A DNA stretch of 64,000 nt from Saprospiraceae bacterium. GTDB lineage: Bacteria; Bacteroidota; Bacteroidia; Chitinophagales; Saprospiraceae. The stretch's first letter is position 1; every line of letters starts with the position of its first letter. Shown here in pieces: positions 61,612 to 64,000 of the stretch. The notes under the pieces are model-generated. The model did no database searches and was not told the origin of the DNA. It saw nothing but the letters and a program-made list of their open reading frames with translations. Both the position numbers and the translations under genes were made by a program. The DNA is taken from assembly GCA_028279185.1 (NCBI GenBank), contig JANQSS010000205.1, forward strand, positions 62,001 through 126,000, read 5' to 3'.

Positions 61612-62502
61612 TTAGTTTTGAAATGTCCAGGCCAAAATGTGGCTGGATTTATTCCCAGTTTTAAGTTCAATTATTTTCACCGAAGCGTTCGGCATGCTAT
61701 TTACTTGTGCAGAGCATGTTTTAAGATGATCTGATCTGGAGACAAGTGTTGTGAACCACTTTATTGTACCCGCATAGTGGAGACTTTCTTTAATCATTTT
61801 GGAAATAAAACCACGCTCTCCTCCTCTGCACCATAATTCATTTGATTGACCTCCAAAGTTTTTAACGGGTTGGAGATGTCGTTTTCCTGATAAATTATGC
61901 ACTTTTCGTCTGGTTGCTGCTGTCGCGGCGGACGAAGATGTGTAGAATGGTGGATTACAAATGGCAATGTCAATATTATCTGAATTTTTAATAACACCTT
62001 TAAAAATGTACGAAGAATTCTTCTGAAGGCGCAATTCGACATTGTTATCAAGTCGAGGGTTGTTATCGATGATTTGTTGAGCGCTTGATAAGGCGCGAGT
62101 GTCGATGTCGGTACCTATACATTTCCATCCATATTCATATGTCGCGATTATCGGATATACCATATTGGCTCCTGTACCGATATCTAAACAAGTAATGTCC
62201 TTGTGATGACGTCCAATTAAATCGGCGATGTGGTGAATATAATCGGCGCGGCCTGGGATGGCTGGACACAGATAACCTGACGGGATATCAAAGTAGCCCA
62301 ATTCATAATGCTCTTTGAGCAGGATCGTATTGAGAAGTTTTACGGCGTCAGGATCAAAAAAATTGATGCTTGTATTTCCGTATTTGTTTTTTGAAAGGAA
62401 TGTTTTTAACGATGGGTATGCCTCACCCATGGACTGGAAATCATAGGGCTGTCGATGTCGGTTTCGTGGATGAAGAAAGGACTTGATATTGATTTCGCTC
62501 AT
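61612..62502 (-). CDS. rlmF: 23S rRNA (adenine1618-N6)-methyltransferase
   Basis: A 296-residue SAM-dependent methyltransferase matching RlmF (YbiN): FLHPRNRHRQPYDF at the start, HYELGYFDIPSGYLCPAIPGRADYIHH, CLDIGTGANMVYPIIA (SAM loop), and ICNPPFYTSS, the N6-adenine catalytic motif NPPF. WFTTLVSR follows. It modifies A1618 of 23S rRNA in the cytoplasm. The length is normal. Preceded by the cvfB-like gene, 63 bp upstream. Confidence 0.93.
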   Translation of the reverse strand: MSEINIKSFLHPRNRHRQPYDFQSMGEAYPSLKTFLSKNKYGNTSINFFDPDAVKLLNTILLKEHYELGYFDIPSGYLCPAIPGRADYIHHIADLIGRHHKDITCLDIGTGANMVYPIIATYEYGWKCIGTDIDTRALSSAQQIIDNNPRLDNNVELRLQKNSSYIFKGVIKNSDNIDIAICNPPFYTSSSAATAATRRKVHNLSGKRHLQPVKNFGGQSNELWCRGGERGFISKMIKESLHYAGTIKWFTTLVSRSDHLKTCSAQVNSMPNASVKIIELKTGNKSSHILAWTFQN

Positions 62503-62565
62503 GTAGTATAAAACTCAATACTATATTCAGACTCATATTTTCCTTCAGAAGAAAATGTCTAATAG

Positions 62566-63411
62566 CTATTCGGGATTATTATGCATCGCAATTCCATCAG
62601 GCATTAATTTAATAATCCGTTGCTTATATAATGCGCCTACAGCCTTTTTAAATAGTTTCTTACTAATGCCAAATTCAAGTCGAATAACTTCCGCATCACT
62701 TTTGTCCGTGTAAGGCAAAAAACCATTGTTGTTGCGCAGTTTTTTAAGAAGCATATCAGCATTAACACCAATACTGTGATGCCCTATGGGTTGCAGACTA
62801 ACATCGATTTTGCCATCATGCCGTATTGGTTTTATAAATCCTTTCAATTTTTGTCCAATTGACAATGGTTGAATTACTTCACTTTTGAAAATTAATCCGG
62901 CGTACGTATGATCAATAATAACTTTATATCCCAAGTCGGTTTTGCCAAAGACCAGTAAATCTGTTTGATCACCTTTTTTTAGGTGACTATCCGCTTGTTG
63001 TCTAAGAATTTTTTTAATTTTTGTCGTGCCAACCAAACGATCTGTTAATTCGTCTAGGTACATATAAATGATTGCAAATTGGCCTTTTTGTAGGCGATCA
63101 CCTTGATTTCCAAAAGGTATAAATAGATCTTTCTCAAGGCCCCAGTAGCAGAATGCGCCAATTTGGTTTACATCTGTTACTTCGAGATATGCAAATTGAT
63201 TTACAGTGAAAAAGGGAGTTTCAGTTGATGCTATATCTATGTCATCCGTATCACTATAGACGAAAACACGTACTTGTTGACCAATAGCCATATCATCTTT
63301 AATAAATCGGCGCGGCATACGTACATCGTACCCATCATCTGAAGCTAGAAAAAAACCTTCATCGTCTTCTGAAGATATAGTAAGTGTATGGTAACGGCCA
63401 AGACTAATCAT
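62566..63411 (-). CDS. cvfB: CvfB/YitL-like S1 RNA-binding protein
   Basis: A 281-residue cytoplasmic protein with three S1-like beta-barrels (about 3-65, 70-140 and 150-215) and a C-terminal winged helix (ADMLLKKLRNNNGFLPYTDKSDAEVIRLEFGISKK). GFFLASDDGYDVRMPRRFI and FGKTDLGYKVIIDHTYAGLIF fit the CvfB family, which in Staphylococcus binds RNA and affects gene expression. Its role here is unknown. 16 bp after the ompH gene, same strand. Confidence 0.86.
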   Translation of the reverse strand: MISLGRYHTLTISSEDDEGFFLASDDGYDVRMPRRFIKDDMAIGQQVRVFVYSDTDDIDIASTETPFFTVNQFAYLEVTDVNQIGAFCYWGLEKDLFIPFGNQGDRLQKGQFAIIYMYLDELTDRLVGTTKIKKILRQQADSHLKKGDQTDLLVFGKTDLGYKVIIDHTYAGLIFKSEVIQPLSIGQKLKGFIKPIRHDGKIDVSLQPIGHHSIGVNADMLLKKLRNNNGFLPYTDKSDAEVIRLEFGISKKLFKKAVGALYKQRIIKLMPDGIAMHNNPE

Positions 63412-63427
63412 AGAAGAGTAGGTTCAT

Positions 63428-63931
63428 TTACTCTTCCGCCACAATGGAGCGGATGATATCGGTCAGGTCTTCAGAAGGTTGGTCAAAGAGAAGAAACCCG
63501 CTACTTTCGTCAAAGATGTAGAGGAAGCCGTTTTCTTTCGCATAGGCGGTAACCACTGCCTGGACACGCTGCACAATTGGTTCGAGTTTTTTACGACGCA
63601 TTTCCAATATGCTGGATTCAGCCTTTTGCTGCAGTACCGCAAGTTGCTGTTGCGATGCGTTCAATTCGCCATTTATCTTTTCCGCTTCAACTTGTGTCAT
63701 TTCACCGCTATTATAGCGAGCAGTACTCGATGCGATTTTTTCGTCCAAAGCCTTTTGCTTAGCGGTTAGTGCAGTACCAAGACTATCTTGGTACGCGGCC
63801 AAAGCATTGTCTGCGGCTTTTACTTGAGGTAGTGATTCGAGAAGATTGCCGTAGTTCAGGTGACCGACTTTCTGAGCGTGCATAGTGACACCAATGCTTG
63901 CAAGAGCAAGACATAAAAAAAAGTACTTCAT
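63428..63931 (-). CDS. OmpH/Skp-family periplasmic chaperone
   Basis: A 167-residue protein with a signal peptide (1-20, ending HAQ). KVGHLNYGNLLESLPQVKAADNAL is the conserved N-terminal block, followed by a long alpha-helical coiled coil (about 45-125) as in Skp 'tentacles', and the closing YIFDESSGFLLF. It carries outer-membrane proteins through the periplasm. The gene starts 5 bp after the stop of another gene at the window edge, probably another OmpH or the BamA gene that usually stands there. Confidence 0.88.
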   Translation of the reverse strand: MKYFFLCLALASIGVTMHAQKVGHLNYGNLLESLPQVKAADNALAAYQDSLGTALTAKQKALDEKIASSTARYNSGEMTQVEAEKINGELNASQQQLAVLQQKAESSILEMRRKKLEPIVQRVQAVVTAYAKENGFLYIFDESSGFLLFDQPSEDLTDIIRSIVAEE

Positions 63932-63936
63932 AGCGC

Positions 63937-64000
63937 TTAACTAGATTGTGCAGTCTTTTTTTCTTCGACCTCTTTTCGTTCCGCTTCTTTCATTCCCTCT
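63937..64000 (-). CDS. C-terminal end of a gene, cut by window edge
   Basis: The last 20 codons before a TAA at 63937-63939 read ...EGMKEAERKEVEEKKTAQSS, a strongly charged, Lys/Glu-rich tail like the ends of OmpH or related helical proteins. The TAA is followed 5 bp later by the ompH ATG, the typical Bacteroidota order of tandem ompH genes after bamA. The rest of the gene is outside the window. Confidence 0.6.
   Translation of the reverse strand, partial: EGMKEAERKEVEEKKTAQSS

Noticed and set aside
1..64000. CRISPR array, tRNA, rRNA, transposase, or phage genes
   Set aside because: No regularly spaced repeats, tRNA cloverleaf or 3' CCA patterns, or transposase/integrase motifs were seen.

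Overview
The window looks like a chromosomal segment of a marine-type Bacteroidota (Bacteroidetes) bacterium, plausibly Saprospiria-like. The evidence is an AT-rich genome, SusC/SusD pairs, type IX secretion C-terminal sorting domains (Kelch, sulfatase and beta-propeller proteins), many lipoproteins, an OmpH/Skp gene, and promoters of the Bacteroidetes form TTG-N20-TAnnTTTG. I saw no tRNA, rRNA, CRISPR array, transposase or phage gene. The lineage below phylum is inference.

Layout. 1-14 kb: accessory genes, mostly on the minus strand (5'-truncated DUF2971, YHS protein, NTF2-like proteins, a regulator with two AraC domains, DUF2200, SDR-DUF2867, CadC-like regulator, Tat-exported ankyrin protein, VOC and trypsin-like lipoproteins). 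Four same-orientation imperfect palindromes (TAACGG...GTTA) lie here and at 27 kb; three overlap or abut the stop codon of a minus-strand gene, which recalls gene-cassette recombination sites. 14-17 kb: a secreted sulfatase fused to YHYH and MopE-like modules. 17.7-25.2 kb: a complete, tightly overlapping tryptophan operon, trpE-G-D-C-F-B-A plus a DAHP synthase. It is preceded by a 16-residue leader peptide with three consecutive Trp codons and a terminator hairpin, a textbook ribosome-mediated attenuator. 25-35 kb: a class III nucleotide cyclase, then small lipoproteins and enzymes on the minus strand (NTF2/SnoaL, antibiotic-monooxygenase-like, AHSA1, O-methyltransferase, Cys-type alpha/beta hydrolase, intradiol dioxygenase) with AraC regulators. 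35-40 kb: AraC regulator, class C beta-lactamase-like hydrolase, and a BlaI/BlaR1-type pair whose promoter is covered by two palindromic operators. 41-47 kb: a SusC/SusD-like uptake operon with two further lipoproteins, a long 887-bp upstream region and strong RNA hairpins. 47-59 kb: AraC regulator, amidohydrolase-NTF2 fusion, DUF6986 aldolase-like enzyme, beta-propeller T9SS protein, TPR-CHAT protein and S9 peptidase. 59-64 kb: M19 dipeptidase/AraC-GyrI/DUF1801 operon, then housekeeping genes rlmF, cvfB-like and ompH.

How the parts fit. The trp operon makes chorismate-derived tryptophan. Having DAHP synthase as its last gene places entry to the shikimate pathway under the same attenuation control. 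The SusCD locus has no polysaccharide-degrading enzyme beside it, but peptidases (S9, M19) lie within 15 kb, so peptides are a possible substrate. That last point is inference.
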